Position numbers and translations under genes: made by a program
The notes under the pieces: generated by a model
Told to the model about the DNA's origin: nothing
Database searches by the model: none
Seen by the model: the letters and a program-made list of their open reading frames with translations, nothing else
Shown: positions 63,460 to 64,000 of the stretch, piece by piece
Position numbering within the stretch: position 1 is the stretch's first letter
Layout: each line of letters begins with the position of its first letter
Assembly: GCA_949775045.1 (NCBI GenBank)
Contig: OX459103.1
Location: forward strand, 517,501 to 581,500
Reading direction: 5' to 3'
DNA length: 64,000 bases
Source of the DNA: Metridium senile
Lineage: Eukaryota > Cnidaria > Anthozoa > Actiniaria > Metridiidae

Positions 63460-63608
63460 CTATTCTATTGCGACAAGGAATAAGTTCGTCAGTAAGTAAC
63501 ACACTCTTAGACGTGTGTAAGATTTAGGTATCTGATTGTTCACTCAGAAATACTGGTGCAATCCTCTTCATTACATCTGATGACCGTTGCTATAGGATGA
63601 TATGTTGA

Positions 63609-64000
63609 TTAATTTTCCTCTTTTATCGACCAACTTGATAGCGTACTTGCGATGTTTTCCATAGAAGGACGGTTATTTGCACTAGCTGCCCAGGATGACG
63701 TCATCAGATCGACGTACCGATTGTCAAGACCCGAAGGCATTGTGGGTCTTAAATTACAAGCTACAACTCTAAAAATAACGACTTGGTGATTCTGCAACTT
63801 GTAGGGGATCTCCCGGGACCATAATTGCCATAGACATATACCAAATGAGAAAACATCAGCTTTATAGGTAGGGTCCTCACCTTTAAGGAGCTCGGGGGCG
63901 CGGTACGCAAATGTCCCTGTGACGTAACTACGTGAAGGTGTATTGGGATGGTCCTCTATGTACTGACAACAACCGAAGTCAGCGATTTTACAATTTCCAT
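63609..64000 (-). CDS. Mos-like serine/threonine kinase, C-terminal part
   Basis: A single uninterrupted frame of 130 codons runs from the window edge to a stop at 63609. It starts inside the kinase domain at CKIADFGCC (the DFG motif), then GTFAYRAPELLKGE (APE motif region), KADVFSFGICLWQL, VACNLRPTMPSG and NNRPSMENI (the conserved late Arg). RAPELLKGE followed by a KAD..SF..LWQ block and a VVA.(D/N)LRP block is the Mos pattern. Mos drives oocyte maturation through MEK/MAPK. The N-lobe and HRD loop lie outside the window. No intron is seen, in line with the usual compact Mos genes. Assignment is by motif only. Confidence 0.75.
   Translation of the reverse strand, partial: GNCKIADFGCCQYIEDHPNTPSRSYVTGTFAYRAPELLKGEDPTYKADVFSFGICLWQLWSREIPYKLQNHQVVIFRVVACNLRPTMPSGLDNRYVDLMTSSWAASANNRPSMENIASTLSSWSIKEEN

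Overview
This is metazoan nuclear DNA. Every real gene is split by GT-AG introns, and the best recognised proteins are animal families: vigilin, PEX14, an RTP-type 3CxxC zinc finger, a Mx/dynamin-like GTPase and a Mos-type kinase. The sequence is AT-rich and very dense in short inverted-repeat elements. A cnidarian, probably an anthozoan, fits best. That placement is an inference from style and gene content, not a sequence match.

Layout. 1-7.9 kb holds no convincing gene. It has a 95-bp satellite array of about 30 units (1868-4660), a LINE reverse-transcriptase scrap, several MITEs and microsatellites. 7.9-12.4 kb (-) is PEX14 in 8 exons (303 aa). 12.8-23.4 kb (+) is a WD40-repeat protein in 10 exons (599 aa), divergent from PEX14. 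25.0-33.6 kb (-) is a dynamin-superfamily, Mx-like GTPase in 10 coding exons (757 aa), tail-to-tail with the WD40 gene. 36.3-38.8 kb (+) is an RTP-like 3CxxC zinc-finger gene in 4 coding exons (170 aa), head-to-head with the GTPase. 42.4-58.5 kb (-) is vigilin/HDLBP in 18 coding exons (1290 aa). 59.1-59.8 kb (-) may be a small unrecognised secreted or membrane gene with tandemly copied exons. 63.6-64.0 kb (-) is the C-terminal end of a Mos-like kinase cut by the window edge. I assembled each gene by hand from splice sites. In all four large models and in the RTP gene the exon phases agree and the summed coding length is a multiple of three.

Working together. PEX14 (peroxisome import docking) and vigilin (RNA binding at ribosomes/ER) are housekeeping genes. 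The most suggestive pairing is the Mx-like GTPase with the RTP gene. Their candidate first non-coding exons end only 238 bp apart on opposite strands, so they probably share a bidirectional promoter. In vertebrates both Mx and RTP4 are interferon-induced, which makes a shared antiviral-type module worth testing.

Two structural themes recur. First, repeat units have been amplified in tandem out of mobile elements: the 95-bp satellite from the arm of a long-inverted-repeat MITE, and a SINE whose body is repeated six times inside an intron. Second, tandem duplications repeatedly lie across or against splice junctions: vigilin exon 13, WD40 exons 6 and 9, the RTP 5' leader, GTPase exon 4 and the 59.5-kb gene.
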